A stretch of DNA of 41,600 nucleotides from Moorena bouillonii PNG. Its GTDB lineage: Bacteria; Cyanobacteriota; Cyanobacteriia; Cyanobacteriales; Coleofasciculaceae. Position 1 is the stretch's first letter. Every line of letters begins with the position of its first letter. The translations under genes were made by a program, and so were the position numbers. The stretch covers positions 3,218,370 through 3,259,969 of the forward strand of contig NZ_MKZS01000001.1 of NCBI RefSeq assembly GCF_001942495.1, read 5' to 3'. The notes below the pieces were generated by a model, which was not told the DNA's origin, made no database searches, and was given only the letters and a program-made list of their open reading frames with translations. This document shows, in pieces, positions 33,952-41,600 of the stretch.

Positions 33952-34479
33952 AAAACCTTTCTGCCGAGGAACACTACATCCACAAGACTACCGTTAATCA
34001 GCGATTGTGCGTACGCTTTACCTGATTAAGGCAGAATACCAGAAATTATCCTAACACCTTGATTAGTGGTTAATGGTTAATGGCCTGCGGCTCGTAACGC
34101 TCACCTAAAAGGTAGAGCGCGGGATTTCCCATCTAAAACGTAACACCAGCAACGGATGTTGGAGTTAGGATTATCGATTGCCATAGGTTAATATGGGCAA
34201 AGCGCCATGGTTGGCTCTCCTGCTGTTCTATTTTTCAACTTTACTGAGTACCCCAAAAACTACTCTAAAAACTAGTAAGCCAGTAAGTTTAGGAAGGATT
34301 ACTCAGTAAATTCCCCAAGTCGATGATTAACTTTTGAGGGGTTCGGGGAGCGATAAGTCCCGCGCTGTATGCGTAGCATCAGCGTCGGGATACATGGACT
34401 CCCCTTGAAAGGTCTTATCCCCTCGATGGGGATAAGACCAGCATTTACCATTAGCTCTGGCTTATGGCAAACTAGAGTC
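33952..34479. other. Gap with the left side of the second TnpB element
   Basis: No protein gene. The left part (33952-34300) is the pgl upstream region plus GCCTGCGGCTCG-type palindromes (about 34081). The right part (34340-34479) carries a right-end-like stem-loop (34355-34393) and a perfect hairpin GGTCTTATCCCC / GGGGATAAGACC (34410-34439) that may be the left end of the element. Confidence 0.55.
34355..34393 (+). repeat. Right-end-like stem-loop upstream of the second tnpB
   Basis: AAGTCCCGCGCTGTA ... CAGCGTCGGGATACATGG resembles the right end of the same element at 35728-35775 (AAGCCCGGGCTGTAG ... CAGCGTCGGGAGGATGTC) in direct orientation. The central GCGTAG and CAGCGTCGGGA parts match closely. 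Confidence 0.65.
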
Positions 34480-35745
34480 ATGCTGAGGATGAACTACACC
34501 TACCGAATCTATCCAGACTCCACTCAGCAGACTGAACTGCTGGAATGGCTTGAGATATGCAGAGGCATATACAACTATGCATTGCGCGAACTCAAAGACT
34601 GGATTGCTTCGCGTAAGTGCATGACAGATAGGTGCTCCCTACAAAAGGAATACATCATTGCGGCTGATCAACCCTTTCCGTCCTATCATCGCCAGCAAAA
34701 TAACTTGCCCAAGGCCAAGAAACAATTCCCCCACTTGAGCAAGGTGCATTCTCAAGTGCTGCAAACTACGATTCGTAGACTGCACGACACCTGGGATTCA
34801 TTTCAAAAGCGTGGGTATGGATTCCCACGATTCAAAAAGTTGGGTCAATTCAAGTCCTTTGTGTTTCCTCAATTCAAGAACAATCCTCTCAACGGCTTCA
34901 CCATCAAGTTGCCGAAGATTGGCTTGGTTCCCATCAACTTGCATCGACCGATTCCTGATCGATTCAAGATCAAGCAAGTTCGGGTCTTGTCTAAAGTGCG
35001 AGGCACACAATGGTATGTGGTTGTCACGATCGAATCTGATGTTTCGGTTCCGGATGCTCCGCTTCACGGTCGTGCTATTGGAATTGATCTCGGATTGGAG
35101 AGATTCTTGACCGCTTCCGATGGCAGCTTCCAGCAACGTCCTAAGTTTTTTAAGTCCATGCAACGCAAGCTGAAATCGCTGCAACGCAGAGTGGCTAGAA
35201 AACAAAAGCGTTCTCAAAATTGGGAGAAGGCGCAAATTCAAGTGGCGAGAATACACCATCGCATTGCCAATCGTCGCAAAGACTTTCACCTGAAAACGGC
35301 TCATCAGCTTTGTGAGCAAGCCCAAACCATCTTTGCAGAAGACCTCAACCCTAAAGGCCTCACTAGAGGGATGTTGCGTAAAGATTGCGTTGATGCTGCC
35401 TTTGGGCAATTCTTGTCTTTGACTGAATGGGTCTGCTGGAAGCGTGGGGTATACTTTGCCAAAGTCAACCCCAACGGCACTAGCCAGACCTGCCCCAAGT
35501 GCCTGGGCACTGTGCCCAAGGGACTGGAAGTTAGAGAGCATCATTGCCCTGATTGTGGATATCGAACCCATCGGGATCATGCTGCGGCAGAAATGGTTTT
35601 GCATCATGGATTAGAGCCAATAGTCGCCCAGGGACTCTGGGGAATGGAAACAGCCTGTCAAGTCGGTCTGTCGGGGGTCGATGACCTAGATAAGTGGCGT
35701 GGGGCAGGAATATCCAATCGTGAGGTTGGGAAGCCCGGGCTGTAG
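34480..35745 (+). CDS. tnpB: IS200/IS605-type TnpB (RNA-guided endonuclease), second copy
   Basis: A TnpB of about 421 residues, clearly different from the first (many substitutions throughout), so not a recent duplicate. The N-terminal MLRMNYTYRIYPDSTQQTEL, RuvC residues (GIDLGLERF; FAEDLNPKGL; HRDHAAAEM) and zinc finger (TCPKCLG ... HCPDCGYR) are all intact. No TnpA is nearby. The frame is open upstream to 34369, but TnpB similarity begins at the ATG at 34480 or 34489; the upstream part covers the left-end hairpins. It is followed by a right end with GAAGCCC-stem-GGGAGGATGTCAC and then by the HpsJ gene 59 bp after the tnpB stop. Confidence 0.92.
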   Translation: MLRMNYTYRIYPDSTQQTELLEWLEICRGIYNYALRELKDWIASRKCMTDRCSLQKEYIIAADQPFPSYHRQQNNLPKAKKQFPHLSKVHSQVLQTTIRRLHDTWDSFQKRGYGFPRFKKLGQFKSFVFPQFKNNPLNGFTIKLPKIGLVPINLHRPIPDRFKIKQVRVLSKVRGTQWYVVVTIESDVSVPDAPLHGRAIGIDLGLERFLTASDGSFQQRPKFFKSMQRKLKSLQRRVARKQKRSQNWEKAQIQVARIHHRIANRRKDFHLKTAHQLCEQAQTIFAEDLNPKGLTRGMLRKDCVDAAFGQFLSLTEWVCWKRGVYFAKVNPNGTSQTCPKCLGTVPKGLEVREHHCPDCGYRTHRDHAAAEMVLHHGLEPIVAQGLWGMETACQVGLSGVDDLDKWRGAGISNREVGKPGL

Positions 35746-35775
35746 CCGTAGGGTCAGCGTCGGGAGGATGTCACG
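35728..35775 (+). mobile_element. Right end of the second TnpB element (predicted omegaRNA 3' end)
   Basis: GGGAAGCCCGGGCTG and CAGCGTCGGGAGGATGTCAC bracket a GC-rich stem. It shares GAAGCCC and GGGAGKATGTCAC with the first element's right end. The bases following, GTTAATCTAATAATCG, would be the guide segment under the IS605 model. Confidence 0.6.
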
Positions 35776-35803
35776 TTAATCTAATAATCGCGCTTCATAG
35801 CCC

Positions 35804-36622
35804 ATGAATACTAATTCTGTTTATTCCTCGTTTACTGCTCTGACTCTTAAGGTTGTCGGGCTGATAATGATCGTTTCTTCCCTTTTGGATTACATCATTT
35901 TGGCAATTCCCCCACAGGGAGCTAACCTGTTAAAGCCAGAGTGGCAGTTGAACTTTGCTACCCAAGTTGTTGACCGAGGTATTATCCCTATGGTCGGCAT
36001 TGGGTTTTTATTTGCTGGATATTGGATTGCTCAAAGTGCTGCTACCGCTACTACAGAGCCAAAATCTTCGGTTCAAGATCTCCGATTTTGGGTGCTGTGT
36101 CTCTCTAGTTTTCTAGGGTTGGTCTTTCTGCTAATGGTACCCCTGCATCTCAATAACCTTCGTTTGCAAAGTTCCCAGGCTCTAGAACAAATTAACCAAA
36201 GAGCTAAGAGCGCCGAAGTTCAACTGGAAAACCGCACTCAGCAAGTCACTGAACTTCTCAAAAGTCCTCAAGGTATAGCCCAGGTAGAAAAGAGACTCGC
36301 CGATTTAGACGCAGCCATTAAAAGTGGTAGGATTCCAGCACAACAGCTTGAGCAAGCCAAAGCTCAGGCTAACAGAGTTAGACAACAATTGCAGGCAATT
36401 AAGGAAAACCCTGATGTCCTCAATCAAGAAGTAGAGCAGAATATTAACCAAATCCGTAGTCAGAAACTTCAACTAGAGAAACGAGCCACCACAGAAGCTT
36501 TCAAACTGGGCATTAAAACGGGTTTGAGTAGCTTACTCCTAGCAATTGGCTATATTGCCATTGGCTGGACAGGATTGCGAGGGTTGGGAAGTACACCAGT
36601 AACCCGTCGTGGGCAAGCTTAG
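35804..36622 (+). CDS. HpsJ-family membrane protein
   Basis: The 272-residue protein has two hydrophobic segments near the N-terminus (about 15-35 and 60-78), another at about 98-118, a long coiled coil rich in Q, E and K (about 125-235: LENRTQQVTELLKS, RIPAQQLEQAKAQANRVRQQ) and a C-terminal hydrophobic segment (about 240-262). This layout matches the HpsJ family, named from the hormogonium polysaccharide loci of Nostoc, where these genes are needed for motility and polysaccharide secretion. The adjoining glycosyltransferase supports a polysaccharide role. The start is an ATG 29 bp after the right end of the TnpB element, which therefore sits in the promoter region of this pair. Confidence 0.75.
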   Translation: MNTNSVYSSFTALTLKVVGLIMIVSSLLDYIILAIPPQGANLLKPEWQLNFATQVVDRGIIPMVGIGFLFAGYWIAQSAATATTEPKSSVQDLRFWVLCLSSFLGLVFLLMVPLHLNNLRLQSSQALEQINQRAKSAEVQLENRTQQVTELLKSPQGIAQVEKRLADLDAAIKSGRIPAQQLEQAKAQANRVRQQLQAIKENPDVLNQEVEQNINQIRSQKLQLEKRATTEAFKLGIKTGLSSLLLAIGYIAIGWTGLRGLGSTPVTRRGQA

Positions 36623-36674
36623 TAGGGTGGAGACTTTTAACCCTGACCAGATTTTTGATAATGATCCGCTTGAC

Positions 36675-37574
36675 ATGTTCTCTATCTATATCCTGACCTA
36701 CAACGAAGACCTAGATATTGCTGCTTGTATCGAGTCAGCCCTACTCTCCGACGATGTGATTATCGTAGATTCAATCAGTAGCGATCGCACTGTAGAAATT
36801 GCTAATCAGTATCCGGTGCGAGTTGTGCAGCACGCCTTTGAAAGTCACGGACGCCAGCGCACCTGGATGCTAAAGGAAGTGCCCACCAAGTACGAATGGG
36901 TCTATATCCTTGAAGCTGATGAACGCATGACCCCTGAGTTATTTTCCGAATGCCAGGGAGCAATACAACGACAGGAGCATGTGGCTTATTACGTTGCAGA
37001 GCGGGTCATGTTCATGAATCGCTGGATTCGCTACTCTACTCAGTATCCCCGTTACCAACTACGGCTGTTTCGTAAGGAAAAGGTTTGGTTTGATGATTAT
37101 GGTCATACGGAACGGGAAGTATGTGATGGACCGACTGGTTTCATAAAAGAAACATATCCTCACTACACCAACAGTAAGGGATTTACCCGCTGGATTGATA
37201 AACACAATCGCTACTCTACCGACGAAGCCCTCGAAACTTTGCGCCAGTTGGAGCAAGGAACTGTTGAGTGGCGAGACCTATTTTTTGGGCGTTCGGAAGT
37301 AGAAAGACGCCGTGCCCTGAAAAATTTGTCCTTACGCTTGCCCTGGCGACCTGTATTGCGTTTTCTATACATGTACTTCCTACTCGGAGGCTTCTTGGAT
37401 GGTCAAGCCGGGTTTACCTGGTGTACCTTACAAGCATTTTATGAGTATCTGATATTGCTCAAAGTTTGGGAACTTAAGCATCCCATTCCGCCTCCGAGTA
37501 GCCATGTCATGCCCTCAACTTCCCCAGTATCAAAAGACTCTGATGCTACCCAGGTCACTTCATCATCATCCTAG
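36675..37574 (+). CDS. Family 2 glycosyltransferase
   Basis: A GT2 enzyme of the WaaE/KdtX type. The nucleotide-sugar binding domain starts right at MFSIYILTYNEDLDIAACIE, followed by VDSISSDRTVEIA, a glutamate/aspartate-rich LEADERMT (DxD-like) at about residue 90, and YPRYQLRLFRKEKV typical of this subgroup. A C-terminal hydrophobic stretch (LRFLYMYFLLGGFLDGQAG) suggests membrane attachment. An upstream in-frame GTG at 36609 would overlap hpsJ by 14 bases, as would a GTG at 36627; I favour the ATG at 36675, which matches family starts. With HpsJ just upstream it probably forms one operon for an exported surface polysaccharide. Confidence 0.83.
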   Translation: MFSIYILTYNEDLDIAACIESALLSDDVIIVDSISSDRTVEIANQYPVRVVQHAFESHGRQRTWMLKEVPTKYEWVYILEADERMTPELFSECQGAIQRQEHVAYYVAERVMFMNRWIRYSTQYPRYQLRLFRKEKVWFDDYGHTEREVCDGPTGFIKETYPHYTNSKGFTRWIDKHNRYSTDEALETLRQLEQGTVEWRDLFFGRSEVERRRALKNLSLRLPWRPVLRFLYMYFLLGGFLDGQAGFTWCTLQAFYEYLILLKVWELKHPIPPPSSHVMPSTSPVSKDSDATQVTSSSS

Positions 37575-37893
37575 TAGTATTTCGGTCAGATTACGGTAGA
37601 ATCAAATAGATTACTATACCATTGGCTAACTAACTGAATTGGCTAACTAACCGATAAATCAAACATTTCATAGTAAAACTGGGTAGCAGGAAACCCCGCA
37701 TCTAATGACCAGGGAGGACTTCGACCTAGCAGCAATAACCAGCTTTTGGCGCGAATCTAGGTTAAAATACAGAAGACGCAACAACCATTAAAGGAAAGGT
37801 GAAACTCCTGGTAGAGGGAAGTTTTGGTCAAAAGGTAGCTACCATAATTTATTACCAAAAGATTTGGGTAATCGCGCCCCTAGAGACGCGCGC

Positions 37894-37983
37894 CTTAGAG
37901 AGGGGAGCCTTTAAGGTGGGTCGGTCTCGCGCAAAAAGGTTAAAACTTGATAATTAAGGCGACCCTCTCTTACGGTAACTTTA
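37894..37983 (+). repeat. Stem-loop repeat family, copy B
   Basis: The left arm CTTAGAGAGGGGAGCCTT pairs imperfectly with the right arm AAGGCGACCCTCTCTTA; the right flank CGGTAACTTT is the complement of the left flank of copies A and C. The loop keeps GGTCGG and AAAAAGGTTAAAACTT. Confidence 0.7.
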
Positions 37984-37993
37984 AATCCTTCGT

Positions 37994-38017
37994 TGGCCTT
38001 TGGCCACGCTACGCGAA
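37994..38017 (-). repeat. 24-bp palindromic repeat, intergenic copy
   Basis: GGCCTTTGGCC followed by ACGCTACGCGAAC; differs only in the three central bases from the reverse complement of the unit inside the first tnpB (11791-11814). Confidence 0.85.
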
Positions 38018-38273
38018 CGACGGCTTTTCCGTCGGATGTGATAGAATAAAAGCATAAGCAATAAACAAGCATGTCAGATAGGTACTATCTAATCATAAGT
38101 AGACAACGTAAAAAATATGTATGAGATACGTATTGCGTAATTTGGTCTGACGACTACAACGTCTATGAAAAACTTAGATAAAAAAGTATAAAGGTGCCCT
38201 TGACCTATTAAGAATTAAATTCGCCACGGGTCGCACCTCTGTCTATTCATATAAAAAAGGTACGGTGGGGTTA

Positions 38274-38413
38274 GAAGTTACCGTAAGAAGAGGGTCGCCT
38301 TTATAGTTAGTCGGCGCTTGTGTAAAAAGTTTTAACCTTTCTTGATGCAGTCGCTCATGGGGGAAACCCCCTTTGGCCGACTGCATCGCTTTTGATTAAG
38401 GCGACCCTGTCTT
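38274..38413 (+). repeat. Stem-loop repeat family, copy C, with a nested hairpin
   Basis: GAAGTTACCGTAAGAAGAGGG opens as in copy A (written here one base beyond the core), the stem is AGGGTCGCC / GGCGACCCT, and the loop TTTATAGTTAGTCGGC plus AAAAAGTTTTAACCTTT matches A. A second hairpin, GATGCAGTCG / CGACTGCATC with inner GGGGG / CCCCC (38344-38387), is inserted before the right arm and is absent in copies A and B. Confidence 0.75.
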
Positions 38414-38520
38414 CATGCAAAGCGCGAGTGGGGGAAACCACGGCAAAGCGCGAGTGGGGGGAACCCCCTTTGGCGGCGCTGCCTCCCCAAGACCGCGCTG
38501 CATCGCTCTGATAAGGCGCG
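38414..38520. repeat. G-rich palindrome cluster
   Basis: Two AAAGCGCGAGTGGGGG units are followed by AACCCCCTTTGGCGGCGCT and CCGCGCTGCATCGC, allowing one large imperfect hairpin. It belongs to the GCATCGC/GGGGGAAACCCCC palindromes of this genome and stacks directly onto copy C. Confidence 0.7.
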
Positions 38521-38629
38521 CGTTTCCGGCACACCGAAACCTAGATCTAGGATCAATCACGCTTGGGGAGATTTGTCCTCTACTTTTTCTGACTCCGGTT
38601 TGAAAGAGCCACGACGAGTCGTAGAGCCA

Positions 38630-38688
38630 AGAATCCCCGCTCCTTACTGGCAGTGCCAGAGGCTACGCGAACAGGACGGGGAGTGTCA
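38630..38688 (+). mobile_element. Decayed right end of a TnpB-type element
   Basis: AAGAATCCCCG and CGGGGAGTGTCAAT bracket the segment as in IS605-type right ends. The hairpin is interrupted by CTGGCAGTGCCAG (a perfect palindrome) and GGCTACGCGAAC, part of the 24-bp repeat family. A similar but weaker end (AATCCCCGCGTCTAATCACC ... GAGTGTCAA) is at 38902-38933. Confidence 0.45.
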
Positions 38689-39310
38689 ATCCAATCGGTG
38701 CCTCTACAAGCAAAAGCCGTTGTTGTGAGGGAATCAAGAACTTCGGGGAAGCCGACGCTACCAAACACAAAATTCTACTCAATGGCATTTTGCCGGACAT
38801 GGTAGAGGCAATTAGCACCGCCTTGATCACTACCTTGAGGACTACCGAGAAATTGGTAGTTGCCCACCAGTAATGCTATCCATGATTATCTCCTCTAAGC
38901 AATCCCCGCGTCTAATCACCGCAGAGTGTCAATTACGATTCTCTATCTTTGTTAATCTATCTCTGGTAATATGTAATCTCTGGTAATATGTAAAGAATAA
39001 TACCAATTGATCTGGTCAAAGGGAAAAAGCTGGTCTGATCTTAGTTCATGCCAGTAATAACTCTATAGCTAGTGCTCGATAAAATATAGTCATGGGTATA
39101 ACGCGCCAAAGGCCATCATCTTGTCCAGCATTAACTAGCGCTAGACTTAGGAAGTGGTCTTTTAGATTGAGGCAAACGGGCTACCGTTTTGTGGCAGTAT
39201 CTAGAAACTAGATTTGGAGTATCTAAAGCCATCTCCCAACTCTAGAATGAAAAGGGAAAACAGGTGTAATTCCACTGTTAAAACTTCCCTTTACAAGGAG
39301 AATGTTAGCC

Positions 39311-39460
39311 ATGGGTCGCAATTCCCAAGGTTTGCTATTGGTATCAGTTAATGGGTGCAGCGTAGGTTATTCCTATGATATAGCTTCCCATGGGGTAAAG
39401 CAACCACACTTTCCTACCACTCCACCTCCTTTAAAATTAGTGTCTATTGGCGTAGAATAG
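39311..39460 (+). CDS. Small ORF of 49 codons, unknown
   Basis: An ATG preceded by AAGGAG at 10 bases opens a 49-residue frame beginning MGRNSQGLLLVSVNGCSVG, with a proline-rich second half (PHFPTTPPPLK). An in-frame ATG at 39302 is too close to the ribosome site. No family is recognised. It stands alone in a decayed region, so it may be chance; a leader peptide or small protein is possible. Confidence 0.25.
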   Translation: MGRNSQGLLLVSVNGCSVGYSYDIASHGVKQPHFPTTPPPLKLVSIGVE

Positions 39461-40063
39461 CTGAGTTCGACATAACCAACTATGCTTCGATTGAGCAGTA
39501 TAAAGTCAGGAGCTTCGAGTCAGACTAATTGATGGTCAAGGAATTTTTCCCTTGAAATCCTCGTTCAAAACCAACAATCGTTCTTTCTAGTCCCACTAAC
39601 ATAGCTGAATTATTATGATGACAACTGAATTCTGTATCCTGTCTCCTTTTCATAGGCGAGTAAATTGATTAGAACGAACTGAGGTATACTAGTCTATAAC
39701 GGCTAGATCCACCTTGGCATTTTTTCAACCACTCGAAAAAAAAGTGGCTATAACAAGGTCAGCTATCAGCTATAAGCTAATGCGCTACTTGAGATGCTAC
39801 TTGAGGTGCTATCAGCCAAAAGGCCTGTAGCAAAGCTACCGGAACAGTTTATGCCCATAGCGCACTCTACACCGAACAGCTTTTGAATAAAATAAGCTGA
39901 CGGCTGATCAATAAAATAAGCTGACGGCTGTTCGCCCAGCGTGAGCTAAAAGCTCACGGCTGACAGCTGAATGCTTACATAAAAAGTTGGGAGAGTAGTA
40001 GGGAATTGAAGTGGCTAGTAAAAAAAAATTTTATTCAGTTATTAAAAGGAGAATCTGTGCTCT

Positions 40064-40792
40064 GTGTTCGAGGGCTTGAAGCAGGATCTAAAAAATGACC
40101 TAATTGCAGGAATTCTAGTGGTAATTCCCCTGGCTACCACAATCTGGTTGACGATTACAATCGCTAACTGGGTGATAAATTTTTTAACTAGAATTCCCAA
40201 ACAAATTAACCCTTTTGATAATCTCCACCCCATCTTAGTAAATCTGATAAATTTAGCAGTGGGACTGACAGTCCCACTACTATTTATTATGCTGATTGGC
40301 TTAATGGCACGCAACATTGTTGGACGGTGGTTGCTCGATTTGGGTGAGAAACTATTGCAGGCGATTCCCTTAGCTGGCTCAGTATACAAAACCCTTAAAC
40401 AGATTTTGGAAACCCTTTTTCAGGATTCTAAAACTAAGTTTAGCCGGGTGATTTTGGTAGAGTATCCTCGCCAAGGAGTCTGGGCGATCGCGTTCGTAAC
40501 CGGTGTTGTCAGTACACAACTCCAATCCCACATGAATCACCCGATGTTGAGCGTTTTTATACCTACTACTCCTAATCCCACCAGTGGCTGGTATGCTATG
40601 GTTCCTGAACAGGACGTGATTAATCTTTCGATGTCCATCGAAGATGCCTTTAAAGTATTGCTCTCAGGTGGAATTGTTAGCCCAGATAACCCGGGAATCC
40701 CAATTAACCTACAGCAGCCTCCTGAAAAGCAACCATTGGAAGAACCATTGCCTGAGATGATACAGCAGGTTTTGCCAACAGAAGACGCTTAA
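40064..40792 (+). CDS. DUF502 family membrane protein
   Basis: The 242-residue protein has two hydrophobic segments near the N-terminus (NDLIAGILVVIPLATTIWL, about residues 11-29, and LINLAVGLTVPLLFIMLIGL, about 68-87) and a soluble domain with conserved QAIPLAGSVYKTLKQILETL, ILVEYPRQGVWAIAFVTG and FIPTTPNPTSGWYAMVP, all hallmarks of DUF502. A plant relative (COV1/LCV) affects vascular patterning, but the bacterial role is unknown. The start is GTG with AAGGAG 13 bases upstream, slightly long. It lies 40 bp before nusB on the same strand, as in many cyanobacteria, so the two are probably one operon. Confidence 0.9.
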   Translation: MFEGLKQDLKNDLIAGILVVIPLATTIWLTITIANWVINFLTRIPKQINPFDNLHPILVNLINLAVGLTVPLLFIMLIGLMARNIVGRWLLDLGEKLLQAIPLAGSVYKTLKQILETLFQDSKTKFSRVILVEYPRQGVWAIAFVTGVVSTQLQSHMNHPMLSVFIPTTPNPTSGWYAMVPEQDVINLSMSIEDAFKVLLSGGIVSPDNPGIPINLQQPPEKQPLEEPLPEMIQQVLPTEDA

Positions 40793-40832
40793 TCGTTTTG
40801 GGTAAAAGGACAAAATTAACTAAGGACAAACA

Positions 40833-41462
40833 ATGCAACCTCGCAGAATTGCCCGTGAACTGGCTCTTTTGAGCATCTCTCAGATGCCCAACTCACCAGA
40901 GCGGTTGGATACACAACAACTGAATAATCTGGTGCTGGCGGCTGTTCGTACCCTGACTGGAGAAATTCAAGAGGCTTTAGAAACGGCGGCGGCTGAACTG
41001 AAACGGGGTAGCGATCGCATTCTCGACAGTGAAACTCGTGCTACTGATGTACGTAGTGCTAGAGCAATGGTAAAAGATGCAATTGAGTTAACTGAAAAAG
41101 CGATCAATCACTTGGGAAGCGCGGTAGAGATTCCCGAAATTGTCCAGTTGTCTAATACGGTTGAAGTCCGTAGCTATACCCTAGAAATTCTCAAAGCTGT
41201 CAGTCGTAGACAGCTTGAGATTGATCAGATGTTGAACCAAGCCCTTAAAGATTGGCAACTGAAGCGCTTACCTCGTATTGACCGGGATATTCTGCGCATG
41301 GCTGTGGCGGAAATTTCGTTTTTAGGTATCCCAGACCGAGTCGCAATTAATGAAGCAGTGGAACTGGCTAAACGCTACAGTGATGAAGAGGGACACCGTT
41401 TTATTAATGGTGTCTTGCGTCGTGCCAATGAGTTAATTAAAACTCAAGCTCTAACACAATAG
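40833..41462 (+). CDS. nusB: Transcription antitermination factor NusB
   Basis: NusB binds boxA RNA with NusE (S10) and supports antitermination, mainly in rRNA operons. The 209-residue protein is longer than E. coli NusB (139), which is normal for cyanobacteria, with the extra residues as a helical segment in the middle (about 50-115). The N-terminus [17 protein letters not shown] and the C-terminal half ([51 protein letters not shown] in family pieces) give a clear match. It is downstream of DUF502 in the same direction; in relatives ftsY often follows, but the window ends first. Confidence 0.95.
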   Translation: MQPRRIARELALLSISQMPNSPERLDTQQLNNLVLAAVRTLTGEIQEALETAAAELKRGSDRILDSETRATDVRSARAMVKDAIELTEKAINHLGSAVEIPEIVQLSNTVEVRSYTLEILKAVSRRQLEIDQMLNQALKDWQLKRLPRIDRDILRMAVAEISFLGIPDRVAINEAVELAKRYSDEEGHRFINGVLRRANELIKTQALTQ

Positions 41463-41504
41463 CGGAGGGAGTAGGGAGTAGCTCACAGGGGTAGGTTTTT
41501 TACA

Positions 41505-41560
41505 TTTGGGTCGGGAGTCGGGAATCGGGAGTCGGGAATCGGGAGTCGGGAATCGGGAAA
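41505..41560. repeat. Heptamer array GGGAATC/GGGAGTC after nusB
   Basis: Alternating GGGAATC and GGGAGTC heptamers, the reverse complement of the GATTCCC/GACTCCC units at 1-54 and 2384-2656. Confidence 0.9.
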
Positions 41561-41600
41561 AGCGGGAAATGGGGAGAATTATCCCGGAAACTAGTGTGTA

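Larger units (their letters stand above)
37575..40063. other. 2.5-kb non-coding region: insertion-element remains and palindromes
   Basis: No convincing gene. In order: a decayed TnpB-type right end near 37690-37722; stem-loop copy B (37894-37983); a 24-bp palindrome unit (37994-38017); AT-rich DNA 38041-38250; copy C with a nested hairpin (38274-38413); a G-rich palindrome cluster (38414-38520); two more right-end-like sequences (38630-38688, 38897-38932); AT-rich DNA; a short ORF with a ribosome site (39311-39460); and AGCTGACGGCTG-type repeats (39760-39965). A 63-codon minus-strand ORF at 38580-38768 lies over the remnant and is not supported. Confidence 0.7.

Noticed and set aside
34798..35607. 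269-residue minus-strand ORF opposite the second tnpB
   Set aside because: Shadow of the tnpB frame, which has all catalytic and zinc-finger motifs; the antisense frame has none.
38580..38768. 62-residue minus-strand ORF
   Set aside because: It overlaps a relic IS right end and a palindrome, has no family resemblance and no ribosome site.

Overview
The window looks like chromosomal DNA of a filamentous, non-marine-picoplankton cyanobacterium, most like the Moorena/Lyngbya type. The evidence is many GCGATCGC (HIP1) octamers, protein families nearly restricted to cyanobacteria (DUF3155, DUF3611, the CCB2/CCB4-type complex C assembly factor, HpsJ, cyanobacterial SLH proteins), and intergenic DNA crowded with short tandem repeats (mostly period 7) and GC-rich palindromes. 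The genus is inferred from repeat style, not proven.

Layout. 1-2141: a two-gene polysaccharide ABC exporter (Wzm/Wzt type). 2142-2656: an 18-bp repeat array followed by a heptamer array. 2658-4739: a membrane-anchored serine beta-lactamase-like hydrolase. 4998-10324 (minus): an RND efflux permease, 4 bp upstream of the hopanoid epimerase hpnA, then hpnH. 10325-12097: a structured intergenic region and a stand-alone TnpB element whose right end abuts a fibrillin-like gene (12098-12673). 12686-18656: aat, a TerB-like protein, an SLH protein, a GAF histidine kinase, DUF3155 and a cytochrome b6f assembly factor. 18907-25591: a PadR regulator, DUF3611, serS, the site-2 protease rseP, nth, rpsN and a small hypothetical gene. 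25592-30829: a MscS channel with a cyclic-nucleotide-binding domain, a Crp/Fnr regulator and two copies of a fatty acid hydroxylase/sterol desaturase-like gene, one frameshifted; part of this block lies between 50-bp perfect inverted repeats. 30868-33951: two FHA-domain proteins and pgl. 34340-35775: a second TnpB element. 35804-37574: an HpsJ-like protein and a GT2 glycosyltransferase. 37575-40063: 2.5 kb of repeat and insertion-element debris without a convincing gene. 40064-41462: DUF502 protein and nusB.

Functional themes are the cell envelope and surface (ABC exporter, HpsJ/GT2, SLH, hopanoid genes, RND pump, MscS channel) mixed with housekeeping genes (serS, nth, rpsN, nusB, pgl, aat). 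I see no tRNA, rRNA, CRISPR array, phage or integrase.

The most interesting signals are in the repeats: (1) a 24-bp palindromic repeat inserted exactly in frame in the first tnpB, adding eight residues; (2) a three-copy stem-loop family near 10.5, 37.9 and 38.3 kb whose stem differs by three paired substitutions between copies while the loop is conserved, one copy carrying another hairpin nested inside it; (3) tandem repeats expanded inside the RND permease reading frame; and (4) two TnpB elements without TnpA that share right-end architecture, with several decayed right ends of the same kind nearby.
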